IMG/VR virus record: IMGVR_UViG_3300048839_000199
Location: 1-20,237 of that record
Strand: one strand, 5' to 3'
Length of the DNA: 20,237 bases
From: a virus
Shown here: positions 1 to 6,735 of the stretch, one piece after another
Position numbering within the stretch: the stretch's first letter is position 1
Layout: each line of letters begins with the position of its first letter
Program-made: the position numbers and the translations under genes
Notes under the pieces: generated by a model
The model's input: only the letters and a program-made list of their open reading frames with translations
The model's database searches: none
Told to the model about the DNA's origin: nothing

Positions 1-1
1 C

Positions 2-112
2 TGGATGGTCGAACACCCCGGCAAGTGCATCAGCGACCTCATCGCGGCCGCCATCGCGCATCACACGAGCCCGCCAGCCGAGCCGCAACCGGCCCTGATG
101 GGCAACGACTGA
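2..112 (+). CDS. C-terminal end of an unidentified protein (partial)
   Basis: An open frame enters from the left edge and ends at TGA 110-112, leaving 36 residues. The visible tail reads WMVEHPGKCISDLI followed by an Ala/His and Pro-rich end. It has no recognisable domain and the start lies outside the window. It is on the same strand as everything up to 17167, so it is probably the last part of an upstream early gene. An 85-base gap follows before the next gene. Function unknown. Confidence 0.5.
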   Translation, partial: WMVEHPGKCISDLIAAAIAHHTSPPAEPQPALMGND

Positions 113-115
113 GCC

Positions 116-138
116 AGCCCACGGGCGGCGGGTGGGCT
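116..138 (+). other. Small GC-rich hairpin in the gap between genes
   Basis: The arms AGCCCAC (116-122) and GTGGGCT (132-138) are perfect 7-bp complements around a 9-base GC-rich loop, just after the first stop codon. No T-tract follows, so it is not a standard intrinsic terminator. It may pause or protect RNA between the partial gene and the next one. The rest of 113-197 holds only the GGAGAGG ribosome binding site before 198. Confidence 0.25.
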
Positions 139-197
139 GAGACCAACCCGATTCCACAACCCGCCGCCCCCGCCCATCACGCACCAGGAGAGGACAC

Positions 198-860
198 ATG
201 TCACGAGCAACAGCACCCGCAGCCGAGCCGGTGGGCCAGACCCAGCAGGACGAGGAGGGCAACGAGCCCAGCCCCCTCACGGCCACCGACTACGACGCCA
301 ACGGCGAGGCCGTCGATGTCCCGGTGGACACAACGGCAACCCAGGCCGGGCTACCCGGCGTCGAGCGCGATGAGCCTGTGGAGATGTTCGACGGCCGCGC
401 GGTCACAGCGTGGAAATACAGCCTGACCGGCAACACCCAGGTCAACCGCAGAAACGCTAACGCGGCCCATCTGTTCGATGGGATGCGGGCGGAACTGCCG
501 GTCACGCTCCTGGTGACCGTCGTGCCCGGGGCCGTGAGCTACAAGCCGAACACCGAGGACGGGCACGTTGTCGGGTTCACGCGCGAACGCAAGCTCCATG
601 TCACGGAGGTCTGGGGGGCTGACGCGGACGCCTCGGAGTTGTTCGAGGGCGGCCTGGTGCGCGTCCGGAAGCCCGGCGACGACGGGATCGGGTTCATGGT
701 CGGCGAGCCCGCCGAGGAGGAGACATTCGGCGACATGCTGGCGGACGCACTGGAGGACATGGCAGTCGAGCCCGGGATGTGTGGGAAGTTCCACAACGGC
801 CACCTGAACCCGTGCCGCCAATCGGCCCATGCCTGCCCGCTCCGCCAGGCGGAGGACTGA
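198..860 (+). CDS. Acidic hypothetical phage protein, 220 aa
   Basis: The ATG follows a good GGAGAGG ribosome binding site. Residues 1-60 are acidic and low in complexity (Glu, Asp, Pro, Thr, Ala), which suggests a disordered N-terminus. The centre (about 65-170) looks folded, with alternating hydrophobic stretches such as LPVTLLVTVVPGAV. The last 30 residues hold three Cys and three His in a pattern that could bind a metal. The next gene starts six bases after the stop. In this position, before RusA and the helicase, it may belong to DNA metabolism, for example as an accessory or recombination protein, but no family was recognised. Function unknown. Confidence 0.7.
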   Translation: MSRATAPAAEPVGQTQQDEEGNEPSPLTATDYDANGEAVDVPVDTTATQAGLPGVERDEPVEMFDGRAVTAWKYSLTGNTQVNRRNANAAHLFDGMRAELPVTLLVTVVPGAVSYKPNTEDGHVVGFTRERKLHVTEVWGADADASELFEGGLVRVRKPGDDGIGFMVGEPAEEETFGDMLADALEDMAVEPGMCGKFHNGHLNPCRQSAHACPLRQAED

Positions 861-866
861 GCCGCC

Positions 867-1319
867 GTGGAGACTCGATTCGCACTGTCGCTGACGCAGC
901 CGTGGGCGTCGGCCATGGCTCTCGGCCTGAAACGGATCGAGACGCGTAGTTGGTCGACTGCCCTTCGCGGGCCCGTGGCCATTCACGCCTCGAAGGGCTT
1001 CCCGTTGGCCGCGCGCGATTTCGCGCTGTGTGAGGCCTATCCGTACCTCAAGCACGAGCCCGAGTGGTTCCCTCGCGGCGCGATTGTGGCGGTGGGCATC
1101 CTCACGGACGTAGTCCCAACCGAGCGACTTCGCCAGCACCTGATGCCGCGCGAGGAGTTCTTTGGCGACTATGGCGATGGCCGCTTTGGCTGGATCTTCG
1201 AGGGCATCCGGGCTTTGCGGACCCCGGTCCCAGCAACCGGGCGCCTCGGCATCTGGACCATGCCGCCCGACGTTCAGGCCGCAGTACGGGAACAACTCGC
1301 GGCGGCGGTGCCCGCGTGA
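867..1319 (+). CDS. ASCH (PUA-like) domain protein
   Basis: This 150-residue protein starts at GTG, six bases after the previous stop. Its N-terminus shows the ASCH pattern: LSLTQPWASAM at 8-18, then GLKRIETR (the G-x-K-x-x-E-x-R signature) at 20-27, a Trp-containing turn, RGPVAIHASK at 35-44, and a later strand GAIVAVGIL. ASCH domains are PUA-like folds that bind nucleic acid or modified nucleosides, and stand-alone phage versions are common. The length fits a single domain. It overlaps the resolvase gene by four bases (GTGA). A role in RNA binding or modified-base handling is inferred from the fold only. Confidence in the domain is good, in the role low. Confidence 0.8.
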   Translation: METRFALSLTQPWASAMALGLKRIETRSWSTALRGPVAIHASKGFPLAARDFALCEAYPYLKHEPEWFPRGAIVAVGILTDVVPTERLRQHLMPREEFFGDYGDGRFGWIFEGIRALRTPVPATGRLGIWTMPPDVQAAVREQLAAAVPA

Positions 1320-1768
1320 TCCGCTTCATCGTCCCCGGGGAGCCGGTCGCGCAGGGCTCGATGGTGCCGTTCCTCGTGCCCGGCATGCGGCAGCCATCCA
1401 TGCACGCCAGCAACGCCAAGGAGCTCAATCGCTGGCGGAAGGCCGTCGCGCTGGCCGCGACTGCCGCGGCTGAGGGGCGCGTTGCCGCCCCGGGACAACC
1501 GGTGATCGTCCGGGCCACGTTCCGGTTTCCTCCCCCGGCGAAGATGCCGAAGGATCGCGTGGCCATGACCGTGGCTCCTGACGCGGACAAGCTACTCAGG
1601 GCGTGTTTGGATGCCATGACCCTCGCGGAGGACCGCAAGGGGAACCGTCTGGGCGTCTATGCGGACGACAAGCAGGTCGTGGACGTGAGGGCCATCAAGC
1701 TCTACGCAACGCCGCTGAACCCGCCCGGTGCCTACATCGAGGTCGATTTCCCGGAGCCAATGCTATGA
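1316..1768 (+). CDS. rusA: RusA-type Holliday junction resolvase
   Basis: The 150-residue product starts at GTG 1316, overlapping the previous stop. It begins MIRFIVPGEPVAQGSM, the usual RusA opening. The acidic active-site features are visible: PDADK at 88-92 (the PDxD motif, D89 and D91) and ADDKQV at 116-121 (the later DDxQ motif). RusA enzymes are small dimeric endonucleases that cut four-way DNA junctions, resolving replication and recombination intermediates before packaging. The length matches the family. The upstream initiator GTG was chosen because it gives the family N-terminus directly; the longer frame 5' of it reads through the ASCH gene and is not credible. Confidence 0.88.
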   Translation: MIRFIVPGEPVAQGSMVPFLVPGMRQPSMHASNAKELNRWRKAVALAATAAAEGRVAAPGQPVIVRATFRFPPPAKMPKDRVAMTVAPDADKLLRACLDAMTLAEDRKGNRLGVYADDKQVVDVRAIKLYATPLNPPGAYIEVDFPEPML

Positions 1769-1788
1769 ACTCTGGGGGAGGGAACACC

Positions 1789-2121
1789 ATGACTGAACTG
1801 ACCGAACCGAAGCGACCCAGCCTCAAGCTCCAGCGCAAAGTGGCCGAAGCGCTGGGCTGGACAGACCTCCACGACGTAGACACGTGGGTCTGGGGTAGGC
1901 GGCCCGACGGAAGCCACTCATTTATGGCCCCCGTACATGTCCTCGACGCCATCGAGGTACGCGGGTGGGTGTGGACATGGGGGACGGACGACGCATGGAT
2001 TTGCACTCGTGACTACACAGCTTCACGAATCTCGTTTGCGATGCCCCGCAGGCCCAATGAGCACCGCGAGGTCATGTTGTACCGCGTGTTCGTCGAGGCG
2101 GTGAAGGGGGCGCGGAAGTGA
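1789..2121 (+). CDS. Hypothetical protein, 110 aa
   Basis: No family was recognised. Two starts are possible: ATG 1765, which overlaps the resolvase stop as ATGA, and ATG 1789, which has GGGGAGGG at the right distance. The second was chosen for its ribosome binding site; the first would add eight Gly-rich residues. The protein is rich in Trp (WTDL, WVWGRR, WVWTWGTDDAW), which suggests a compact fold that might bind nucleic acid or base-like ligands, though this is a guess. It lies between the resolvase and a tiny zinc protein, with a four-base overlap at its 3' end. Confidence 0.75.
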   Translation: MTELTEPKRPSLKLQRKVAEALGWTDLHDVDTWVWGRRPDGSHSFMAPVHVLDAIEVRGWVWTWGTDDAWICTRDYTASRISFAMPRRPNEHREVMLYRVFVEAVKGARK

Positions 2122-2243
2122 CCTGCCCGAAATGCAACGGCACCGGACGCTACAGCGTCTGGCAATCGTGGTACAGCCGGCGGGTCACGGCGTGCGGGCT
2201 GTGTGGCGGCTCAGGGTTCGCGGACTACGGGGGAGAAGGATGA
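2118..2243 (+). CDS. Tiny DnaJ-type zinc-ribbon protein, 41 aa
   Basis: GTG 2118 overlaps the preceding stop (GTGA) and the stop overlaps the helicase start (ATGA), so it fits the tight gene chain exactly. The product contains CPKCNGTGRY near its start and CGLCGGSG near its end. These are two CxxCxGxG motifs, the same type as in the DnaJ/Hsp40 zinc-binding domain, where paired motifs hold one zinc ion. No J-domain is present. Stand-alone pairs like this occur as small phage proteins of unknown role. A zinc-bound RNA- or protein-binding peptide is likely. Confidence 0.68.
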   Translation: MTCPKCNGTGRYSVWQSWYSRRVTACGLCGGSGFADYGGEG

Positions 2244-3610
2244 GCTATCGCGACTTCCTCGCGACGAAGCGCCCGGTGCTGGCGGCTGCCGGCATCGATG
2301 TCCCGGCGTCAGCCGTGAACCCGCTGCTGTTCCCGCACCAGCGTGACCTCGTGCGGTGGGCGCTGCGCAAGGGCCGCTCCGCTATCTTCGCAGACACCGG
2401 TCTCGGGAAGACGTTCATGCAGCTGGAATGGGCGCGTCTCACCGGGGAGCGAACGCTCATCCTGGCGCCGCTGAGCATCGCGCGGCAGACGGTCCGTGAG
2501 GCCCGGAAGCTGGACATCGACCTGACGTTCGCGCGGTCGCAGCCGGAAGCCGGACCGCTGACCATCACGAACTACGAGATGCTCCACCACTTCGACCCGC
2601 AGGCCTTCGGCGCCGTGGTCCTGGACGAATCGAGCATCCTGAAGGCCACGGAGGGCGTGTACCGGAACCGGCTCATCGAGGAGTTCGCCGAGACGCCGTT
2701 CCGGCTGTGCTGCACGGCGACCCCGGCGCCCAACGACATCGCGGAGATCACGAACCACTCGGCGTTTCTCGGCATCATGCCGCGGCGGGATGTGCTGGCC
2801 ACGTTCTTCCTGCACGAGGCTGACGATGCGAGGGCGACCGGCTGGCGGCTGAAGAACCACGCCCGCGAGGCGTTCTGGCGGTGGCTCGCTTCATGGGGCA
2901 TGTCGCTGAAGCGGCCCTCGGACATCGGCTACAGCGACGAAGGCTACCTGCTTCCGCCGTTGGAAATTCTGCCCGTCATCACGGGCGGGGAAGTGAAGGT
3001 GCCCGGGCGGCTGTTCGTGGAGAAGCTGCGGGGCGTAGGCGACCGTGCAGCCGTTCGGCGCCAGACGATTGAGGCGCGTGTGACGGCTGCGGTAGAGCTC
3101 ATCCGCCAGGACCGGCAGCCGTGGATCGCGTGGTGCGGCTTGAACGATGAATCGGCGGCCGTTGCGGCCGCACTTGGTGACGAGGCGGTGGAGGTGACGG
3201 GGAGCATGTCGCCGGAAGAGAAGGCGGAGCGCATCGAGGCGTTCGTGGACGGCCGCTACCGCGTGCTCGTGTCAAAGGTGGCGATCGCGGGGTTCGGGAT
3301 GAACTTCCAGCACTGCGCGCGGATGGTGTTCGTTGGCATCGGCGACTCGTACGAGCAGTACTACCAGGCGGTCCGGCGCTGCTGGCGCTTTGGGCAGGCG
3401 AGCGAAGTAAAAGCCTACGTGGTGCTGAGCGAGCCGGAGCGCGCCGTGTTCGACAACGTGCTGCGCAAGGAAGCGGAGGCGGAGGAGATGGCGCGCGAGC
3501 TGGTGAAGCACGTGGCGGCCTATGAGCGGGCGGAAATCGAGGGCGGTTCACTCGGGAACTTCAACGACGGCCACGACGTGGCGATGGAGGTGCCGCAATG
3601 GCTGGCGTAA
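2240..3610 (+). CDS. SNF2-like superfamily 2 helicase
   Basis: The ATG at 2240 has GGGGGAGAAGG just before it and gives a 456-residue protein. Superfamily 2 motifs follow in order: a PHQRDLV segment near 32, Walker A ADTGLGKT at 51-58, LILAP near 73-77, DESS (motif II) at 129-132, TATPAPND (motif III) at 159-166, GFGMNF (motif V) at 351-356, and QAVRRCWRFGQ (motif VI) at 376-386. The motif III and VI forms match the SNF2 group, which are DNA translocases rather than strand separators. Only the helicase core is present. It overlaps the methyltransferase gene by 13 bases, and phages often pair such helicases with DNA methylases. A role in replication, recombination or anti-restriction is inferred. 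Confidence 0.88.
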   Translation: MSYRDFLATKRPVLAAAGIDVPASAVNPLLFPHQRDLVRWALRKGRSAIFADTGLGKTFMQLEWARLTGERTLILAPLSIARQTVREARKLDIDLTFARSQPEAGPLTITNYEMLHHFDPQAFGAVVLDESSILKATEGVYRNRLIEEFAETPFRLCCTATPAPNDIAEITNHSAFLGIMPRRDVLATFFLHEADDARATGWRLKNHAREAFWRWLASWGMSLKRPSDIGYSDEGYLLPPLEILPVITGGEVKVPGRLFVEKLRGVGDRAAVRRQTIEARVTAAVELIRQDRQPWIAWCGLNDESAAVAAALGDEAVEVTGSMSPEEKAERIEAFVDGRYRVLVSKVAIAGFGMNFQHCARMVFVGIGDSYEQYYQAVRRCWRFGQASEVKAYVVLSEPERAVFDNVLRKEAEAEEMARELVKHVAAYERAEIEGGSLGNFNDGHDVAMEVPQWLA

Positions 3611-4476
3611 TCAGGCAGGAGATCGGCCCGGACTATGCGCTCTACCAGGGGGACTCCGCGGAAGTACTCCGCGGTCTGCCCTCCGAGTCGGTGGACTTCA
3701 TGGTCTACAGCCCACCCTTCCAGGCGCTCTACGTGTACAGCGCGACGGAGCGGGACCTCGGCAACTGCCGCACGCCGGAGGAGTTCTTCGAGCACCTGAG
3801 CTTTATCACGGCCGAGCTGTACCGGCTGCTGAAGCCCGGGCGGCTGATGGCTGTCCACTGCGCGCAGATCACCGCGCAAAAAGTGCTCGACGGGTGGATC
3901 GGGCTGAAGGATTTCCGCGGGCAGCTCATCGAGCACTACGGCCGCCACGGCTTCTACTTCCACCGGGAAGTCTGCATCGACAAGGACCCGCAGGCGCAGG
4001 CGATTCGGACGCACTCGAAGGCGTTGTTGTTCGTCCAGATGCGGAAGGACCGGAGCTGGATCGGCCCGGCCATCGCTGACTTCATTCTCGTGTTTCGGAA
4101 GGGCGTGGATGACCCGGAGGTCCGCATCGACCAGGCCCCGATCACGGAGGACCAGTGGATCGAGTGGGCCCGGCCCATCTGGTACGGCATCCGGGAGACG
4201 GACACCCTGCAGGCGCCGCCGAAGGCCAACGACGAGCGGCACGTCGCGCCACTGCAACTCGGGGTCATCGAGCGCTGCATCCGGCTGTGGAGCAACCCCG
4301 GCGAGACGGTGCTAACGCCGTTCATGGGCATCGGCTCAGAGGCGTATGTCGCGCTGCAGCACGGCCGCAAGGCCATCGGCGTGGAGCTAAAGCCGGAGTA
4401 CTTCGACACGGCGGTGAGGAACATCACGACGGCCCGGGCGCAGCAGGTCCTTGACTTCGGAGGAGGTGATGCATGA
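3598..4476 (+). CDS. Beta-class DNA methyltransferase (N4-cytosine or N6-adenine)
   Basis: This 292-residue enzyme has motif IV SPPF at 38-41 near the N-terminus, and the AdoMet-binding region near the C-terminus: TPFMGIGSE at 240-248 followed by GRKAIGVELKPEY. Catalytic motif before AdoMet motif defines the beta class. The SPP(F/Y/W) form is typical of N4-cytosine enzymes, but N6-adenine members with the same residues exist, so the target base is left open. HVAPLQLGVIERCIRLW at 215-231 matches motif X. No restriction endonuclease is adjacent, so it is probably an orphan phage enzyme that protects phage DNA. It starts inside the helicase gene, and its stop overlaps the next two starts. Confidence 0.88.
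   Translation: MAGVIRQEIGPDYALYQGDSAEVLRGLPSESVDFMVYSPPFQALYVYSATERDLGNCRTPEEFFEHLSFITAELYRLLKPGRLMAVHCAQITAQKVLDGWIGLKDFRGQLIEHYGRHGFYFHREVCIDKDPQAQAIRTHSKALLFVQMRKDRSWIGPAIADFILVFRKGVDDPEVRIDQAPITEDQWIEWARPIWYGIRETDTLQAPPKANDERHVAPLQLGVIERCIRLWSNPGETVLTPFMGIGSEAYVALQHGRKAIGVELKPEYFDTAVRNITTARAQQVLDFGGGDA
4461..4466 (+). promoter_or_regulatory. Shared ribosome binding site for two overlapping genes
   Basis: AGGAGG at 4461-4466 lies six bases before ATG 4473, an ideal distance for the alternate-frame gene. ATG 4469 for the methyltransferase is only two bases from the end of the same element, or about five if the upstream GGAGG register pairs instead. The stop of the preceding gene (4474-4476) overlaps ATG 4473. 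One site therefore appears to serve starts in two frames four bases apart, which could set a ratio between the two products. Confidence 0.5.
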
Positions 4477-5812
4477 CGTGGTACTACGTCCCCAACGAGT
4501 CCTTAGCCTCTGTTCCGGCGCAGGAGGTCTCGACGTCGGAGTGCATGACGCTCTGGGCGGATGCGCTCGCACCGTCGTATACGTGGAACACGAAGCCACT
4601 GCCTGCGAAGTCCTGGCTGCGCGTATTGCGGACGGTGCCCTGGATGACGCGCCGATTTGGGGCGACCTCCACGCCTTCGATGCTCGCCCGTGGCGCGGCC
4701 GCGTGGATGGAATCATTGGGGGCTATCCCTGCCAGCCCTTTTCCGTTGCCGGGAAGCGGCTCGGGACGGCAGACCCGCGTCATCTCTGGCCCCGAATATC
4801 AGCCATCATTCGAGATGTTCAGCCCGCCTGGTGCTTCTTCGAGAACGTGCGAGGGCATGTGCGGATCGGACTGCGAGAGGTGCGAGCGGATCTTCTCAGC
4901 ATGGGTTACGACGTTCATGCGGGCATATTCTCGGCGGCGGAAGTCGGCGCGCCTCACCAGCGCGAACGGCTCTTCATCCTGGCGGACGCCGGAAGCGCCG
5001 GGGCAGACGGGTGGACCGCGTTCGAGGACGGGGAGCGTTGGCAAGGGGCACCAGGTGACGACTGCGGAACAGGCCGAGCACTGGCCGACTCCCAGGACGA
5101 TTACGGGCGGCGGCGAGAGTGGCGAGAGGAAAGCGGAACTCGGCCGGACGGAGAGCGGCGGCGGGGACTTGCAAGCAGCGGTAGCGATGTGGCCGACACC
5201 GCGCTCGGAGGACAGCGAGAGCGCGGGGAACCATCCGGGGGCGACGGACTCCCTGACGGGGGCAACGAGCCAGTGGGCGACGCCTGCGGCTCGCTCAGTG
5301 AAGGGCGGGTACTCAGAGGAGGCGCTTACTCGGCAGGACGGGAAGAGTCGTATGGACATCTTAGACAACCAGGCGATCTACTTCCTCCCTTCCCACCAGG
5401 CCCCGGAGACGCCGACGCATGGCGACGAATCCTCGCAGTCCGCCCCGACCTCGCGCCGGCCCAATCTCGATGGGATGTCATCACGCGTACGCTCCGAAGT
5501 CGAGGCACTGTTCCGCCTGAGCACTCGGGCGGAAACCGTCGTGCTCGACAGGAAGAAACGAGAACTCGTGCGCGTGCCGCGGGCGTCGAGAGGATGGACC
5601 CGGCCCGCCTTCCGGCGGCAACTGAATCCGAACTTCGTCGAGTGGTTAATGAACTGGTGTCCGAAGTGGACCTCTCTCGCACCGCTCGATTGCGCATCAC
5701 CGGGAACGGCGTTGTCCCTCAGTGCGCCAGCCTCGCCTTCCGCACCCTCTGGGGACAACTGGCCGACGCCGGACACACAGAACGTGAGATCAGGGGGGGC
5801 AATGAGAGCTGA
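4469..5812 (+). CDS. C5-cytosine DNA methyltransferase (Dcm-like)
   Basis: The 447-residue product carries the C5-MTase motifs in order: motif I LSLCSGAGGLD near 12-22, motif IV GGYPCQPFS at 84-92 with catalytic Cys88, motif VI ENV at 125-127, motif VIII QRERLFIL at 164-171, and the C-terminal GNGVVPQCA of motif X. A variable region of about 240 residues, containing the target recognition domain, separates VIII from X. It transfers methyl from AdoMet to cytosine C5, probably to evade host restriction. ATG 4469 was chosen; TTG 4451 and GTG 4466 are alternatives. The whole gene overlaps the frame at 4473-5879. A hand count of the first 100 codons gives about 65% GC at third positions, lower than neighbours appear, as dual coding would produce. 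Confidence 0.88.
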   Translation: MHDVVLRPQRVLSLCSGAGGLDVGVHDALGGCARTVVYVEHEATACEVLAARIADGALDDAPIWGDLHAFDARPWRGRVDGIIGGYPCQPFSVAGKRLGTADPRHLWPRISAIIRDVQPAWCFFENVRGHVRIGLREVRADLLSMGYDVHAGIFSAAEVGAPHQRERLFILADAGSAGADGWTAFEDGERWQGAPGDDCGTGRALADSQDDYGRRREWREESGTRPDGERRRGLASSGSDVADTALGGQRERGEPSGGDGLPDGGNEPVGDACGSLSEGRVLRGGAYSAGREESYGHLRQPGDLLPPFPPGPGDADAWRRILAVRPDLAPAQSRWDVITRTLRSRGTVPPEHSGGNRRARQEETRTRARAAGVERMDPARLPAATESELRRVVNELVSEVDLSRTARLRITGNGVVPQCASLAFRTLWGQLADAGHTEREIRGGNES

Positions 5813-5879
5813 GGCGAAGGGGAAGCACGCCATGTCGCTGCATCACGTCGTGGAGGGCTGGTCGCATGAAGCGCCATAG
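4473..5879 (+). CDS. WPTP-repeat phage protein encoded within the methyltransferase gene
   Basis: This 468-residue frame lies over the whole Dcm-like gene. W-x-T-P motifs occur at residues 170 (WRTP), 204 and 240 (WPTP), 268 (WATP) and 430 (WPTP), and LNPNFVEWLMNWCPKWT at 384-400. From memory, repeated WPTP plus an LNP-x-FVEWLMG-x-P-x-GW motif marks a phage protein family often annotated hypothetical or methyltransferase-associated; the stretch KSARLTSANGSSSW also looks typical. ATG 4473 has the best-placed AGGAGG in the region and overlaps the upstream stop (ATGA). Third-position GC over its first 100 codons is about 79% by hand count. It extends 67 bases beyond the Dcm stop. Function unknown. 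The alternative, a chance open frame in GC-rich DNA, does not explain the motifs. Confidence 0.68.
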   Translation: MTWYYVPNESLASVPAQEVSTSECMTLWADALAPSYTWNTKPLPAKSWLRVLRTVPWMTRRFGATSTPSMLARGAAAWMESLGAIPASPFPLPGSGSGRQTRVISGPEYQPSFEMFSPPGASSRTCEGMCGSDCERCERIFSAWVTTFMRAYSRRRKSARLTSANGSSSWRTPEAPGQTGGPRSRTGSVGKGHQVTTAEQAEHWPTPRTITGGGESGERKAELGRTESGGGDLQAAVAMWPTPRSEDSESAGNHPGATDSLTGATSQWATPAARSVKGGYSEEALTRQDGKSRMDILDNQAIYFLPSHQAPETPTHGDESSQSAPTSRRPNLDGMSSRVRSEVEALFRLSTRAETVVLDRKKRELVRVPRASRGWTRPAFRRQLNPNFVEWLMNWCPKWTSLAPLDCASPGTALSLSAPASPSAPSGDNWPTPDTQNVRSGGAMRAEAKGKHAMSLHHVVEGWSHEAP

Positions 5880-6036
5880 GTTCCGTATGGCTGGCATGAC
5901 GTGGCGATTCCGCCCGGTGCCGCGCCCTTGTTTCCGCGACTGGCACGACTGCGGGCCACGGCGCTGGTACGACGGCTGCGCCACCTGCGGGCTGGACTTC
6001 GAGGCAGTGATCCACCGGCCAGGGAGGCGACGATGA
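5866..6036 (+). CDS. Small Arg/Cys-rich hypothetical protein, 56 aa
   Basis: ATG 5866 lies within the last 14 bases of the preceding frame and has GGAGGG upstream. The stop overlaps the next start (ATGA). The basic N-terminus (MKRHRFRMAGMTWRFR) is followed by C22, C29, C38 and C41 with nearby His, the last pair as CATC. This spacing could hold one zinc ion. It is probably a small zinc-binding, nucleic-acid-contacting protein. No family was recognised. Confidence 0.6.
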   Translation: MKRHRFRMAGMTWRFRPVPRPCFRDWHDCGPRRWYDGCATCGLDFEAVIHRPGRRR

Positions 6037-6437
6037 GCGCACCAGGCAACAAGCGCCGCCGCGACGATGGCGGGCGCAACGACTGGCGCACCCCGCCAGA
6101 GTTGTTCCGGCTGCTCGATATGGAGTTTCGATTCACGCTCGATGCGGCGGCGGACGATGAAAACCACCTCTGCGAGCGGTATCTGACCGAAGCCGAGGAC
6201 GCGCTTTCTGCGGACGTGGCCGATCACGTTGTCTGGTGCAATCCACCATACGGCGATCTGGCTCCGTGGGTGACTGCGTTCGCAACCTGGGCCATCAAGG
6301 GCCACTGCACCGTGGTTGCGTTGTTGCCCGCCGCAACCGATACACGCGCGTGCTGCATGTGCGGTGGATCGGCAATGCACCAGCGGTCGCCACGGGACAG
6401 AGCCCGCTATGGGCACCAGGAGGAACAGCATGAGTGA
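6033..6437 (+). CDS. Phage DNA N6-adenine methyltransferase-like protein, C-terminus shortened
   Basis: Residues 17-105 match the phage Dam-like N6-adenine methyltransferase family: DWRTPPELFRLLD, then FTLDAAAD (AdoMet-binding region, D37), VVWCNPPYGD with catalytic NPPY at 70-73, and VVALLPAATDTR at 94-105. Members I know continue for roughly 50-60 more residues, with a RFIRGRLRF-like strand. Here the last 29 residues (ACCMCGGSAMHQRSP onward) look unrelated. Reading either other frame after 6345 does not restore the expected tail, so a simple one-base frameshift is not shown. The core catalytic residues remain, so it may be active, but truncation is likely. It starts at ATG 6033 and ends overlapping the next gene by eight bases. 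Confidence 0.78.
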   Translation: MSAPGNKRRRDDGGRNDWRTPPELFRLLDMEFRFTLDAAADDENHLCERYLTEAEDALSADVADHVVWCNPPYGDLAPWVTAFATWAIKGHCTVVALLPAATDTRACCMCGGSAMHQRSPRDRARYGHQEEQHE

Positions 6438-6735
6438 CGGGACGAAGGTGAATGATACGCCGACCCCTGACGCGGTGGTGCTTGTTTGGGGTGGGCGCTG
6501 CCAGCAGTGCGGGTTGACGTACCCCGGGGATGGCGAGGACCCGGTTATTAGGGCGCATGTGAAATCGGAGTGGGTCAAGGCCGGGTTGGGCCACCTGGTG
6601 CAAGACACATACCCGATGCGGTTCCCGGCGTGGTTGGTGAGGCAGGGGTTCCGGTGCCCTGTATGCGCTGCCCCGGACATGTTAGTTGACCTTGGCGCGC
6701 CCGAGGACCTGCGGGTGCGGGAGATGCCGCGATGA
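6430..6735 (+). CDS. Hypothetical protein with two CxxC pairs, 101 aa
   Basis: ATG 6430 has AGGAGG six bases upstream and overlaps the previous gene. The product holds CQQC near residues 24-27 and CPVC near 76-79, a split pair that suits a zinc ribbon or rubredoxin-like knuckle. The intervening segment is mixed alpha/beta in character. It overlaps the next gene by four bases. It is one of several small Cys-rich proteins in this early block. Function unknown; zinc binding is inferred. Confidence 0.7.
   Translation: MSDGTKVNDTPTPDAVVLVWGGRCQQCGLTYPGDGEDPVIRAHVKSEWVKAGLGHLVQDTYPMRFPAWLVRQGFRCPVCAAPDMLVDLGAPEDLRVREMPR

Noticed and set aside
351-1295. Minus-strand 314-aa open frame
   Set aside because: It is opposite the 198 and ASCH genes and shows no family motif; such frames are common in GC-rich DNA.
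3598-4476. Restriction-modification system around the beta-class methyltransferase
   Set aside because: No restriction endonuclease is adjacent; the neighbours are a helicase and another methyltransferase, and the PD-(D/E)XK-fold protein at 6732 looks like MmcB rather than a restriction enzyme.
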